In this document: piece after piece, positions 48,003-60,744 of the stretch
How the letters are laid out: each line of letters begins with the position of its first letter
Position numbering within the stretch: the stretch's first letter is position 1
Assembly (NCBI GenBank): GCA_008692225.1
Contig: VICG01000009.1
Location: forward strand, 1 to 64,000
Direction: 5' to 3'
DNA length: 64,000 nucleotides
DNA from: Monilinia fructicola
Lineage: Eukaryota > Ascomycota > Leotiomycetes > Helotiales > Sclerotiniaceae
Program-made: the position numbers and the translations under genes
Notes under the pieces: generated by a model
Seen by the model: the letters and a program-made list of their open reading frames with translations, nothing else
The model's database searches: none
Told to the model about the DNA's origin: nothing

Positions 48003-51000
48003 TAGTATTATAAGATAAAGAATTAAAGATAGAGATTAAGATAATAATAACTATTTAATAAATAAATAGTTATAAGAATAATAAAATTAATACTTTTTAA
48101 AACTAATCAAAATTGGAATATATATCGTACGATAATAATAATAATATACTACTTTATAAATATATAAATAAATATATACATATACTATAATAGTATTACT
48201 TATCGATTATTCTTTATTGAATAATACATTAATAATATTCTATTGAATTCAATCTTAATATTTTCTCTCTCCTCTATTCTCTTTTCTTAAAATTTGATCT
48301 TATTAATAGATCAAACTCAAATTATAAGACTGCTGCCTTTCTCAACTCTGTGCTCTTCTGTGTGACTGTATTGTTTTATTCTACAATATCATAGTAGATG
48401 GTAGCTGCTCTATGAGTAACAAGTGGTCTGTATCAGCTTCAGAAGCACTATAGGTGAGAATTAGGGTAATATTCGAAAATTACACTCCGACGCTGGTTCA
48501 AGGGACTGACTGAGCATTCCCTGACTTGACTTTGGCTTGGCTTGACTTGGCTTCACTTGACTTGACTAAAGGATATGGAGGAAATTGTGAAAGCCGGCAG
48601 CAAAGGATCAGAGAGAGAAGGTGAAGGTGAAGGAGAAGAGGTGAGCACCGTGAGTGACAAACAGCCAAGGAAAGATTTCAAACTTAGTGAACCTTCTAAA
48701 CTCTTTTTATATGAAAATTGCCGGTATATTGAGATGAAGCAATAACTACAGATGGCATCTAGGACCCTTGGATAATAAAGTTTCAGCTTGTCTCTGTTGT
48801 AGAACCTATACTGTACGGAGTACTCAGTACAGTATAACCAGCCTCATACCGGCACAGGATTCTCCTCTAGACTACTTGTATGCTTGATGAGATTTAAACT
48901 CAAAATACATCCTGATCTTCGTGCGGCGGCGGAAGGGAGTACGGGAGTAGAAGGACAATACTGAGGTGTCAAACTTTAATTAAGCATCATATGAAAATCG
49001 ACCCTGTCTTGGGGAAATCTCATCACACAATATAATTGTGACACTCTTCTACTCTATACCGAAAGAGAAGTTGAGAAAAAGTATCGATATCGGCATCGAT
49101 ATGTGTGAGTACATCATCTTCCAGATAGGTATGTACGGAGTAGTATGGACAGAGTCTGGATGTAAGATACTTCTGTATATATATGCCATGGTCCATGATA
49201 CATAATCTTACATCCTGTCGTACTGCACTGTACAATGGACATACCCCTTCATATAAACCCCACCTCCTCGGCTACTCCACCTCTTCTCGCTCTCAGTGCC
49301 TCTCACAAACCTCTCTCGTACCCGATCCGAAGATTGGAGTCTTTCAAACCAATCACAATCCATCTTTCACCTCTCATCATGAGTCTCATGCCTCTAACCC
49401 GCTAGAGACTAAACTTTAGTAAAAAAGATTTCATCCACTACAGTACGGACGACGCCACTAGGAAGTACGGGTATCGCCATGATTACAGTAAGAAAGAACC
49501 CTTTGCCATTATTGACTGAGCAGCTTCAGAAATAGCTCGAGGGGGTGATTCCCCGCTCCCTCTTTTCAGCCAATTGGAAAGATCTATCCCACCGTTTCAA
49601 ACCTCATCATTCAGGAAAGTCATCTTTACGAAGTATGGACGCCCCCCGAAAAGATTAATTGGTTCAACCAACCATTTCTTCACTGTAAAGTTTTCCGTCT
49701 TACCATACTGAAGAGAGGAAAGGAGAAAGCTGACAAGTATTACAATCCAGCCAGCATAAGAGAGTAATCTCCTCATACATCAGCTTCTCATTTCTATCTC
49801 CTACGAAATCCATGGCCATGATTCATCATCAACTGTCAACCGTCAAATCACCAGTCAGTCAGTCCATAATGCATACGCATACTTCTCTCATTAGGCCTTT
49901 TCCCAGTCCCAGTCCCAGTTCCCTCCTATGAGCAAACATCAATAATCCCATCATCCATCAAACGACCAAATCGACCAAATCGACCAACCCAACCAACCAA
50001 CACCGCCATTCCCAACCCTCCACCCCAACTCCCTCGTTCAACCCGAGATTCACCAACTCCCCATTCAGATAAACCTCCGCGCCAGATTTAAGCTGTCACC
50101 CCAATCGTCACTCGCTCGGAGGAAGCCACTAATCAGGAAACCCAGCCAGGATCCGACATGGATCAATCCCAGCGCGCAAAATCCACCATCCGCCATCTTT
50201 TTACCTGTTATAGCCAATTTAGGCGACATAGCCGATTCCTCAACCAGTCAGGGAGCCCGATGCGTATCAAGAATTCTTCGCGTCTTCCATTCAATTTGTC
50301 GAGACTGCTGATCGCTTTCGAGTCTGCAGCTATGGCTAGAACTGCAGAGCACTGCATTGCATGTTGCATGTGCTAATATACAGTATCGTGCAAAGTCAAA
50401 TAAATTTATACTGGATGGTTACAATACGGTATGTGTGTATGCCACTGTATGGATGTACGGATGTTGAGTTTATTGATATTCAATGTAATCATGTTGAGTT
50501 TTATTGATATTCAATTAATAGACAAGTGCTGTCACCATGTTTTCTTTTCGAGATTACGCGGGAATATATAGTGAGGAGTACACAGTACATCCCAACCTAC
50601 AACCACCAGAACCAACCTTACACAAGGAAAGATCCGACACACGATACGATACTGTACGTAAAGATCATATATCTCCTACATAAAAATTAATCTCAAAACA
50701 ACACAAGCACACACACCAGATAATTGATACAGTACAATAATTTACACCAACCAGCACTTACCTATCTATCTATGTAGGCTACCTAGGTCCTAGTATGTTA
50801 CTCCGTACTCCGTACAGTAGCTAGCAGGCTTAAGTAATCCTTGAGTAATCCATCCTTGAGTAAACCAAAAGCCAAGTTCCGGTGAGGAAGAATGGGGAAA
50901 TGGTGGCGGTGATCTTTAATCTTTATTTTTGGATCTTTATTTGTATTACAGTATGGTGTGGTATAGGTAGAGTATGGTTGGTATCGGCGGGTACGTGTGT

Positions 51001-51723
51001 GTGTACGGAGCATGTGCAGTAGCAGTACTGTATTATCGTTCTACGTATGTGTTTACTGTGGGATGGATGGGTTGGATGAGCTTGCTTGGATATGAAAGGT
51101 TTGGGATTTGGTATTGGTATTGGGGGATTCTTAACGGTGGATGGGAGATGGCGGTAGGGAAGTATTGGTACCGGACAGTGAGTGCATGGTATATACTTGT
51201 TATTATACTACGGAGTATACTCGAGTAGGAGAGGAGACATCAGGGTGAGTCCCTAGGGAGACCTCGGGATGGACAGTTCACGTTAAGATGAATACAGTAT
51301 TGGTAGTCGTCATCATACACAAGGTTCTGAGAATAGTAACATTTTGACACAGCAAGTTGAGTAACTGCCCGTCCGATGATACTGCTTTGGACACGAGGAG
51401 GTTTGTTAATTTAATCTTGAACCTACGTAGGTGATTATTATACTCCGTACAGTATGTTGCTGTTGAATGAAAGTATGGTTGGCTTTACTTGGCACGATGT
51501 GGTATAATATGGTATATGTTCGGAGTGTACTCACTCTGTCACTATACGGAATACACTTTGGTATATACTAGGTACGTATGGTTTTTCCAAGTCCGTTGAT
51601 ATTATTACGAGTACATCGGCATGAAATTCTTAAGTTGTAGATAATGAATTGAGTTTTTGTATATATATCTAGAGAGAGTATATATGTATATGTGTATATA
51701 TATATATCTTATATATATATTTC

Positions 51724-51724
<1 letters not shown>

Positions 51725-51782
<58 letters not shown>
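51725..51782. repeat. (TA)n(TG)n microsatellite
   Basis: A TA tract runs directly into about thirteen TG dinucleotides. It sits at the left edge of an A/T-rich repeat element. Confidence 0.88.
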
Positions 51783-51794
51783 ATATATAATTAT

Positions 51795-52025
51795 ACTTAA
51801 GCGGATTTTAAACGGAGTATACGTATATATAAAATTTATAATTATTAAAAAAAAGGTAATAAAGTTTTATATTATTTATAAGTGTTAAACATTTAGTATT
51901 TTAATATTTGCTATAAAAGTTTTATATTATAAGAACTAATTTTCGATTAAATTATAATATAATAAGATCTTTAAATATAGAAAAAATAATAAAAAATAAA
52001 GATTTTTATCAATATTAAATACCTT
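51795..52025 (+). mobile_element. Partial copy of the A/T-rich element
   Basis: It begins AAGCGGATTTTAAACGGAGT and follows the first ~230 bases of the full element that starts at 52035 (GAGCGGGTTTTAAAAGAGGT). The two are joined head to tail with almost no spacer, as a truncated tandem duplicate or a nested insertion. Confidence 0.7.
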
Positions 52026-52034
52026 AATAAGTAT

Positions 52035-52840
52035 TACTCGAGCGGGTTTTAAAAGAGGTATTATACGCAAATATACAACTTATAATTATCTAATGAAACC
52101 TTAATATAATTTTATTTAATTTATAGATATTATAGATTTAGTATTTTTATACTTAATATAAAAATTTGATATTATAAAGTTAATATTAAATGAAAAATAG
52201 TATAATAAGCTCTATAGATATTAAAAAGTTAATATAAAAATTGAAATTTATATTAATATTAAATAATTTAAGGAATACTATAAGTATATTTATTAAATTC
52301 TATTAAATAATAAAATAAAACTAAATTTTATATATTATTTTTAAAGCTTTAATATCTTTATTAATACTTAAAATATATATTAATAAAATTAAAAATTTAA
52401 GAAAATTTATAAGTTTTAAAAGAGTAAATTAATTTATTTAGATTATATAAATATATTTTTTTATTAAATTTCTAAATCATTTACTTTTTAATTAATATAT
52501 TATATATAAATATTATATATAATTAATATAATAAGTATTATTAAATTTTGAAAATATTTAATAAACTTTAAAAGCTTATATTATTTTTTTATAATCTTAA
52601 TTTCTAAAAAGTTAAATATCGTTAAAATTTAAACTAATAAATTAATAAATTATTAGGTATTTAAAAATTACGAACTTTATAATACTAGTATTCTTTTAAA
52701 CTTGATTTTTATAATAAATATAAAATACTAAATATATAACACGTATAAATTATATAAAAATTTCTTACATTTTCGTTAAATAGTTAAAAGTTCTATATTC
52801 GCTTATGCCTCTTTGAAAACCTGGCTAAGTATATATAATT
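52035..52840 (+). mobile_element. A/T-rich inverted-repeat element, full copy
   Basis: The ends are imperfect inverted repeats of about 60 bp: GGGTTTTAAAAGAGGTATTA at the left, and the reverse complement of the right end reads AGGTTTTCAAAGAGGCATAA. It aligns with the reverse complement of 13790-14490 over most of its length. The content is almost pure A/T with no reading frame, consistent with RIP. Original type unknown. Confidence 0.75.
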
Positions 52841-53551
52841 ATGTTTGTGTATGTGTGTATGTTTATATATATGTAATCTTATATACTCGTACTTATACTT
52901 GAGTACGAAATACTTGAATACAAACTACAGTAACATTATAACTACCAGCCATTTTAACTTTGAGAGCGAAGATCACAGGATGAAAGAATGACAGAATGAC
53001 AGAATGATAGAATGACATATTGCGGATCTGGGATCTCGATGTAAGCAAAGGGATGAAAGGCTAAAGAATAGAGTTTGGTGTTTGGATCATTATATACAGA
53101 GGATGATTGTATTACTACATGAAGCTGTATGAAGGAGAAAGAGGTAAGCATAGATTTTCAATCATCTAAGTGCTTGTTATATTCGCCTTATTGTACGAAG
53201 CACATTGGATATAAATATATACTGTTAGAGTATATATTTAGATTGTACTCGAGTAATACTCTAGATGAAGTTTGTGTGAGGTACTTTGGTTTTCATTCCC
53301 TGTTTAACCGGTTATATGAAGGATTATATCAGATGATGTTACTTGGGTATATATACTTCTTTATCTAGTAGTACTTAGATACTATATGATGTTACAAATT
53401 CTCTTTTCTCAAGTGCGAAGATTATAGAAGTATGACAGTATCACATGATCATGATGATACAATATCTAGTTCGAGATATCATAAAGTCTACTCTTCTACT
53501 GGGTAATTGGTACGATTTGTACTCTGTATATGAACACATTTATTACATATC

Positions 53552-53592
53552 CACACACACATACACACATACACACACACATACATACATCT
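53552..53592. repeat. CACA/CATA microsatellite
   Basis: Alternating ACACAC and CATACA units over about 40 bases. Frames across it are low complexity. Confidence 0.8.
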
Positions 53593-54668
53593 GCATCCCA
53601 TCCATCAAGACCCGAACGTACGGAACAAAAGGACCGAAACTCATGCTTTTGTACGGAATCACGAATGGAAGAATGCAAGAGAACCTTCCATGATGCGGAG
53701 AAGATCTTTTTCCCCTTGAGGCGACTGTACCATTCAACCTTTTCGAGCACAAAAGTTAGCGAACCTCATGATTGGAATTTAGATTTCAATATCATCATCG
53801 TCGTTATTAGACTTCCAGAACGTCTACTTTCTGAAAGTTAAACCCTATTTCGTCATCTGATTTCTTGTTTCCACTCCGTGTTCAATCTTTCAGAAGTAAT
53901 AGGATACTATAGATACAGTAGAACTAATGAACGTTTCACACCTATCTAGTCTCATCTCATCTAGACCGGTATAACCTCATCATTCCCTCTTTCTATCTTA
54001 CCCCTTCCCACATCATAAGTGCATGTGATAGAAAAGCTGACCAGATAAACGGACGGAATAACTTCTTCCCTTTCATTTCATTCGTTTCTTTTATCCTTAG
54101 TATCAATTAGGTTATATCGATATATCAACATATGACCCCGCTAAACATTATTAGGGGTAAGTAGGTCTTCATACCAATCTTTCACAAGTCATGCGCCGCG
54201 TTATTGTACTTGAATGCCAACGAGAAGATTTGGGTTTTCTGGGCTTGAGGGGATGTGATGAATAGATGGCATTAATAATTTAGAAGTTGGTCATTATCAA
54301 AATGATTCATCATTTCATCATCCTACTCCCTACGATAAATTTACTATAAACTTCCCGGTTCGCATGATATTTTATCAGGAGACCATATCATTTAGTTTGA
54401 TAAATGAGAAAGTCTTTTCAAATGGGATTTAAGAATTCCAACTATCTGGATGTGAATGAATTTGAAGGAATATGATTGATTGTATCTAAATGATAATTGA
54501 TCCTGAATCTTCCCCTTCCCTTCCCTTCCCCTTCATCTCCACAATACCCCCGAATCACGCCTCCTCCCCGCATAATTCTCAACCCTTGCTTTCTACCCCA
54601 TAATCACACATAAACCTTACATACCCCACAACCTATTTGCCTCTTTACTTCTCTACCTATACCAACCT

Positions 54669-54952
54669 ATGTCCCCAACTCCCAGAAACCCATCAGCACC
54701 CCTCTTACCAAAGAAAACTCCATCTCCCATCTCCACCCTCCAATACTCTCAAATATCCCTCAATCCAATCGAATCGACAACCCTCAACACACCCCTCGGT
54801 ACATATCCGAATTCTCGCCCCTCATCCCCATTGGCCAAGTGTTCAGTCCTTAGGTTCGACCGCCACTAATTCCTTATGCGTACCCTGCTACTGGAGTTCC
54901 CCAGCTTTCCTCCGCATACATACGTAGCGCTATGTACCCCGGATCCGGATAA
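54669..54952 (+). CDS. Doubtful small gene, structure unresolved
   Basis: A frame from ATG 54669 encodes 66 residues (MSPTPRNPSAPLLPKKTPSP onward), rich in Pro and Ser with NTPLGTYPNSRPSSPLAKC. An adjacent frame at 54854-54952 encodes VRPPLIPYAYPATGVPQLSS and ends in MYPGSG before a stop. Both look more protein-like than their surroundings and follow a pyrimidine-rich leader. A TTAG acceptor precedes 54854, but no donor in phase was found, so they do not join cleanly. It could be a real small fungal gene, a pseudogene or chance. Confidence 0.25.
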
Positions 54953-57368
54953 TTGAAACGGGCCGATGAGGAGGATGGATTGGTGAGATGAATGGGTGGG
55001 AGGGACAGGACCCAGTTTTAGTTTTATTGTTTGAGTGGATTGGGTTGGGTTGGGATCATCTTATTGACGGCCGGGTTTATTGGCTATTTGGGTTTTGGGG
55101 ATTTGAGGAATGCGTGCTTTGGATTGGAATTAACCAGATGGGTTGACATGGCGCTATGTGCGGATATCTTTCGTTTTGACTTGGGTTTGGTAGTCGATCG
55201 GTATCTTGGTTCCGTGTCCTGTATCGGGATGTTATTACGGGTTCGTTTTCCAGCCGTGATGAGTTCGAAATGAGAGAAGAATTGAAAGTTTTAAGTTAAC
55301 TGCTACTTTGCGTGATTAAGGTGTTCTATTCTGATCCGCAAATCTACAAGGTAGATGATCTTTGGATATTGCGTAGTTTGTCATCTAATCTGCTGAAATC
55401 ATTCAAGTGATGAATGGTAAGATTGATGTGGTTTATGTTGTTGGAGATATCAGATATATGATTCTAAGCAGAGTAGCTTGGTGCAACTTTTTGTTATTTT
55501 TTCACACATACCCACATTCTTGAACCTTGAATCTTGAATTGCTAAAGTTTTATCTCTGACATATGTTAACTATAAGAAGATACGTTTATATAAGGGATAT
55601 GACGTATAAATATCTGAGATCCATGGAATTCTCACAATCAGTACATATAATTCCATTACTCGCCATATGAACTTCGCCTCCTTAACGCTAGCCGAGTCTC
55701 TAGAAAACTATCACATCATCTTCTCTATAGTCAGAAACTAAAGCTAAAAATTAAAACGAAAGAACCTAATACGATATTATGATTCTTTCAATTTCTTTCT
55801 GTTCAATATTTATCATCTATTTCAAATGTCTATGCTGTTTAGAGTTTTACGTTAAAACTTGTAATCATATCTTTACCTACTAATTTACAATACTATCCTA
55901 CATCATTCTATAATACACTAGAAATCATTCAAAAATTCAATCTAGAGTCATCCATGGTGATTCTTGTTGTAAATTGCCAAAGTCTCTAAGCATGTGAATT
56001 TGATTTCTACCCCCTGATTTCTACCATCTACCATCAATCATGTATCTATCTCTAGTTCCAACGTATTTTCTCTTAATCATATCAAAATCAACATCGAAAT
56101 CATCACTACCACCATTACCATCATCATCCTTTATTCTCCTCCTCTTTCCTCCTCTCTCCTTCTAACCCCAAAATCAAGCCCTGCTCACATTCATCATAAA
56201 GCAGCGAATCACTATATCTTTGTATATATCTCTATATATATATATAACAACAGAATTGGGAGTAGTATAAGTTAGTTCTACGGTAACTATATGAGGATTC
56301 TTATACTCCGGAATTACATATAAAGATTGATATTATACGCTCGTATTTTATTGGTTTATATATATATAACTAAAGACATGACTGAAGATATACTGAAATG
56401 CGAAAATTAATACTGTATAACTTGAATTCATATATTCAGTGTATATGTATAAACTTGATACCATCTCACTTTGCTGATCGTCAAATCTATGAGCTAAATG
56501 TATATATGGTGCTGAGTCAATTAGTCGGTGTCAGAGGGTTGGAGGGTTGATTTGGTGCAATGTTGTGGAGATTTTTTGGATTAACATGCTTCTATTCTTG
56601 AAGGCCAGGAGAGCAGAATGGGGACTAGTTCGGGGATTGAATGGATGTAGATGGCAGTATTGGTTTGATATGAAATATGATGATTGGAACGGTTGTTTCG
56701 GAGATAGGACAGAAAGGGGGGAGTGGTGATAGTTGGTTTGCTGTGAGTTGGGGGGTTATTTATGATTTAATGTTAGCTTTTTATGTCTTTGAATCTCGGA
56801 GTTCTGTGTGAGTATGGGGTCTGTATTGTTTTTCTTTTTGTAATACGTTATGTCTGTGTATTGTATATTTCGATATGGATGCACTTCATACACACTATAG
56901 CCTGTTTACTTACATATTTATATGCTTTACCGGTTCAGTCATCTTCACTATTGTACAGTTATATATATACTCTGTTTAGCTCTGTGTTTCTACTCATACA
57001 CCTATACATATCTACTGTCTATATTCATCTCAAATCCAACCCATTCATCTACCCATCCATTCATCAATCCACCCACCATCCCAATCCATATACCAAAAAA
57101 TTTCTTCGAGCACAACAAGCATCTCCCAAATATATCCCAAGAACCTCCCAGGTTCCCAAGAATTTCAAAATTGCCGAATTCCCAGTTAAACATTTTCTGT
57201 CATCTCACACCATATAGCATCATGATTGACAGAAGGGGCATCTATGAGGATAGCTATATAGTATAGCAATAAGATGAGTTTATATGTTACATGTATGTTT
57301 GTATTTGGTGGTTTTCGTTTCTGTTTCGATTCCTTTTTTGATTTTTTGGGTTTTGGACCTAGGGCTTA

Positions 57369-57880
57369 AATCTCCCAACCTACTTGTCGGCCATCTCCCT
57401 ATTTCGGCCACCTTCCATCACCAAAAATGATCATTTTAGGGCATTAGTAACTTTGTAATAAATGAATATATTAAATTTAAAATTAAAATGTAAATTTATA
57501 GTACAATTATTAGTTAATATAAGGAATGTTTATATTTTTTGTGCGATAGGGAGAAACATAAATCGTAGCAAAGCTGATCTTCATTAGTCTACCTAAGCTG
57601 TCTACTCATAAGATATACTAGCTACGTTGCTCTTGCGACACGTCGGCGACGTCGGCTACGTCGCCGTCGTCTCCCTCCGTGACGACCGTTACAATTTTTG
57701 TGATTTTTTATATAAAGTTATGAAATGTTGAATTTCTTAGATTTATATATTTACTAATAGGTATATTAAAAACTACACTTTAATTTATGTGTTATAGTAA
57801 TAAATATTAATGGAATTATTAACACCTTAATATGGTCGTTTTTTAATGGTAAAGCTGGCCGAAAAGTAGGGTTGGGGACT
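57369..57880. mobile_element. Inverted-repeat element related to the AGTCGCC family
   Basis: The left end carries TCTCCCAACCTACTTGTCGG and the reverse complement of the right end carries AGTCCCCAACCCTACTTTTC. Similarity continues inward through a CACCAAAAATGATCATTTTA-like block on the left and AAAAAACGACCATATTAAGG on the right. The termini resemble those of the element at 12783-13534. The arms are A/T-rich, but the core (about 57610-57690) is CG-dinucleotide-rich. Target-site duplication is unclear. Confidence 0.65.
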
Positions 57881-60740
57881 TGTGGAGTTTAAGGCTTGGT
57901 ATATGAATAGATGTAATGTGAAGATAGACAGAGATATGCATATTTATAAAGCTATAAACCTATAACCTCAACGAAAACAGCAATTTTGGGATTCGTGTGT
58001 TTATTATCTCGTTTTTTATCTTCGTCTATATTTTGATATTCGTATAACTACTGTTATCTCTCCTGCACTACAATACAATGACTGAATATCTCCATTTCCA
58101 TTCTCAATATGTATACTTATAATGATTGTAATATACGAGGACTTTTAGGATGTAGAACAATCCAGCATACTCAATATTTTATATTTTTTTACCAGAACTG
58201 GATGAATTGTATTGATGCATTCCTCGTTGTTTTGCTTTTTGATAATTTTATGAGTTATAATTAGATTACAAATTGGTAAACGGAGAAATATCAACTGAGG
58301 TACTTGTTTTTCCTATCTATTACTCTATGATAAAATGGAATGACCTTGGGATGAAATAGAAATGGGACAGAGAAAGGATAATAGATGATGGTTTAGCGGT
58401 GCGACGAAGACGGACTTGAATTTACTCCTTTTCTTATTGCTTTACTCCTTTTCTGGATGGTTAGCGAGATGGGAGGGATAGGTTGGTGTGTACTAGTAGG
58501 TGGGTAGGTAGGTTTTTAGGAGGCTATGTTTCAAGAAATTGACATTGGAGGTTTTTGATATTATTATGGATGGTGAATAGTTGGAAGAATGTGTGAAGAC
58601 GGATGCTTTAAAATATCTAGAGATGGAATAGGATAGGATAGAATGTGGCTCTTTCTGGAGATATTTAAGCACTCCTTGCACGAAAGAAGGAATCGAGAGA
58701 TTTTAAAAAACCTAGAGTCTACAGCATACTAGAAATGGAAATAAAATGATATCATATAACAATACTCAATCAGTAACTGCACTTGAAGTGTTTGCAAACC
58801 TGGTATTATTTGCGTTATACAATGATTCCTAACTGCCCAGGTGAAGATTTGCAGAAGAGATGTAAGGCTAGTAACTAATGTCCCTTAAAACATTCATATA
58901 GAGCTTATTCACAAATCAGAAATAACAAGTCAATACATTCATATAAGATTGCTATATAGCTCAAAGCATGAAAATGCTATGATTATAAAGTGGAAGAGAT
59001 TAATTCAAAGGATCAGTAAATAGTTACAAAACATCGGAACAGGATCTGATGAGAGATTTATATTCATCGAAGAGTATAACGAGGAGTTTTCATTTCTTTG
59101 AAAAAATGATTTGGATAATCAATACTCGAGTAAGATATGAACACAAAAAGTTGGAAGGATAATTAGTGCTCATCGGTATACCGGGGCATGGCAGTTCATC
59201 CATTAATGGCGAGTGGATTGATAATGGTTTTTGCAAGGTCAGAAGCGTTCCATGAGTTTTATATCTATAAAAACTGTTGTACCTTCTTGAAATCCCTGGG
59301 TGAATGGAAGAGGATAATTGAATGGATTTATTCTGTGTTCGGATATCCACACTGACCTCACTACAGGGAGTTTTAGCTGTTGAGAATTCTCTCGCTGTCT
59401 CAAATGTCATCCAGCCCACGATTTCTTGATGCCACGTTGGTCACAGGAGCTGCAGGTAATACATAAGACTACCTTGAGTACTCAAGATTATATATATATA
59501 TATCGTGAAACATTGAAACCTAATGTTCAGATTAGGTTTCTGGCTGAAATAATAAGCCATTGACAAAATCACGATCCTACACTTTGATGAGAAACTTCTC
59601 ATTGAAATATTAAGCACGATAACTTCATCTAGATAAGACCTGTAATCTATGCAACATTTGGTGACACCTCGTCACATAAATTGATAAATTAGTAGTGGAA
59701 ACGGTGTTTTAGGTTTCGCCATTTGGATTGTCGTGTCCATCGTGATGAAATATCAGAAGTTGAGAGTCTACCTAGGTACATCTGCTCCTGAAATTGCCCT
59801 CTTCTCGTTGGCATCTGCACCTACCGCAGATTTGGTGAAGTTAATTGAAAACTCAGGCCAAGGCAACTGCTGGTATTTACTCAAGAGGAAATTAGGCCGA
59901 ATTGAAGTAGAAGTCTTACCCCGTGTTGAGTTTAAGAACGGCAAACAGTTGATGATGGGTCTGTATGGAGCATGTAAATAAGTTGTTTTGTAACAGTAGC
60001 TGCCGAGACTCGAATGTAGAAGGAAAAGAGAAGCAGTGAAGAGCATGCAGCATTGTCTTCGCTATCGCAATTTTCGATGTCTAATGGCTTGCAGAGTGTC
60101 GAAAAAGTAGATGGATCCGTCTGAGATGCATTTTGAATGATACCTCATAGCATTTGGGGATCCTAGAGTAAAGTTAAAGTTTGAATAGAAAATACGAAAA
60201 AAGATGGTTATTCCATGGTAAGAAGCATGAGCCCAGCCATGGCAAATTTCTCTTCCATACCCACTGAGCCAATGATATCCTGATGCTTGACATGATTAGT
60301 TGAGAAAGAGATTTGATGGAACCTGTTGCAGTAGCAATATACACACATTTATGTATGTGGAGGTGTGGAATGATATATGTTAGAAGTCACAATTTCAAGT
60401 TAGGCGTCGGAGCCTCCACTTTAGGCCTTTCCGTCCTCCGAAAAGATCTAGATCCAACCCTGTCTGGGGCACTATTGCGGGGAATCATCGTGAGTACCTA
60501 CCAAAATGCTTCTTCGTATTACTGTACAAACGAAACGAAACGAAACATCTAGCCATTCACACAATATGAGGAATTTTTATCTATACATAATCCCACAATC
60601 TGTTCAGAATCCTGGGTTGAAAGAATGCTGTTTCCGCAGCAATGCGGTCTCGTACAGGATGGTAGCTATCTTCCATTATTTCATATTGAATCATACCGTG
60701 AAGTTCTAGAGATCAGTAAGCTAATCTTTTTTTTCTTCTT
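57880..60740. other. No recognisable gene
   Basis: Short frames only, including one of 82 codons at 59733-59981 starting with GTG and one of 79 codons at 60313-60552. Neither has a motif. Bases 60740-60745 end in a CAG acceptor that opens the pseudogene exon, so an upstream exon of that gene should lie here, but I could not identify it. Confidence 0.5.
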
Positions 60741-60744
60741 ACAG

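Larger units (their letters stand above)
44805..60740. other. 16-kb gene desert
   Basis: No frame with family motifs and an acceptable start was found. The region contains microsatellites (45.0-48.0 kb), repeated TACTCCGTA/TACGGAGTA words (46.8-51.8 kb), an A/T-rich element (51.8-52.8 kb), an inverted-repeat element (57.4-57.9 kb) and one doubtful small gene (54.67-54.95 kb). Pyrimidine-rich stretches at 49.2-50.1 and 54.5-54.9 kb look like fungal promoter or UTR sequence. Long non-coding or long 5' leader transcripts cannot be excluded. Confidence 0.6.

Noticed and set aside
47750..48013. 87-codon frame rich in Ile, Tyr and Phe
   Set aside because: It is a read-through of TAA and TTTTATA microsatellites.
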